DNA of 6,065 nucleotides from Candidatus Zhuqueibacterota bacterium (GTDB lineage: Bacteria > Zhuqueibacterota > Zhuqueibacteria > Residuimicrobiales > Krinioviventaceae): positions 1-6,065 of the forward strand of contig RQOI01000449.1 of the NCBI GenBank assembly GCA_003854995.1. Direction: 5' to 3'. Both the position numbers and the translations under genes were made by a program. Under the pieces are notes generated by a model. The model did no database searches, was not told the DNA's origin, and was given only the letters and a program-made list of their open reading frames with translations. Numbering within the stretch: the first letter of the stretch is position 1; every line of letters begins with the position of its first letter. Positions 5,955 to 6,065 of this stretch are shown one piece after another.

Positions 5955-5983
5955 AATATAATTGTTGCGATGCAAATGTTCAA
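5955..5983 (-). promoter_or_regulatory. Predicted sigma70-type promoter of ychF
   Basis: On the minus strand a -35 box TTGAAC (5983-5978; four of six to TTGACA) is followed after exactly 17 bases by a -10 box TATATT (5960-5955; five of six to TATAAT). Transcription would begin near 5948, giving a leader of about 30 bases before the ychF ATG. The surrounding DNA is AT-rich, in contrast to the coding region. Housekeeping sigma factors of some phyla prefer other boxes, so this rests on the general consensus. Confidence 0.5.
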
Positions 5984-6040
5984 GGAAAATTGAGGCAAAG
6001 GGGTAAAACGTCAGTCTTTGGCAAAGTCGATAAAAGATCA

Positions 6041-6065
6041 ACACCAAGACACAAAAACGCGAAGG
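6041..6065 (+). repeat. Interspersed repeat copy upstream of ychF, running out of the window
   Basis: The stretch starts ACACCAAGACACAAA; bases 6044-6055 match 4558-4569 exactly, in the same orientation, and ACACCAAG also matches the inverted copy (4797-4790). It then continues AACGCGAAGG, which resembles the CGC-spaced style of the copy at 2485-2513. Its far end is outside the window. Confidence 0.6.

Overview
The window is a fragment of a bacterial chromosome. It holds five protein genes, all on the minus strand, so transcription runs from high to low coordinates. The coding parts are GC-rich and the gaps are AT-richer. A Tat-type sulfatase, a lipoprotein mannanase and a Sec-exported family 20 glycosidase point to a Gram-negative heterotroph that degrades complex, partly sulfated polysaccharides. 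The divergent arginyl/leucyl-transferase-like protein and the degenerate 'CACAAAGAC' repeats in every gap would fit the FCB superphylum or a neighbouring uncultured lineage (KSB1/Calditrichota-like). That placement is an impression, not a demonstrated assignment.

Layout in order of transcription. (1) 6065-5917: upstream region with the edge of a repeat copy and a convincing sigma70-type promoter. (2) 5916-4834: ychF, a universal ATPase of the translation/stress network. (3) 4833-4422: a 412-base gap with a cluster of small hairpins bracketed by an 18-bp inverted repeat, plus a 21-base-period tandem repeat. (4) 4421-3753: an aminoacyl-tRNA-protein transferase (ATE/Bpt superfamily) that lacks the usual N-terminal cysteines. 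It is followed after 18 bases by (5) 3734-2595: a GH26 beta-mannanase-like lipoprotein. (6) 2594-2423: a 172-base gap with two inverted repeat copies. (7) 2422-968: a formylglycine-dependent sulfatase with a Tat signal. (8) 960-1: a GH20 N-acetylhexosaminidase-like enzyme, cut by the window edge. The ribosome binding site of (8) overlaps the stop codon of (7).

The sulfatase and GH20 pair form a small operon. The likely logic is removal of a sulfate ester and then release of the exposed N-acetylhexosamine outside the cytoplasm. The GH26 enzyme adds mannan or another beta-linked glucan/xylan as a target. The transferase and YchF are intracellular housekeeping-type proteins and have no evident functional link to the carbohydrate genes. 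I see no defence system, mobile-element gene, CRISPR array or RNA gene. The least explained element is the hairpin cluster at about 4600-4763 with its bracketing repeats.
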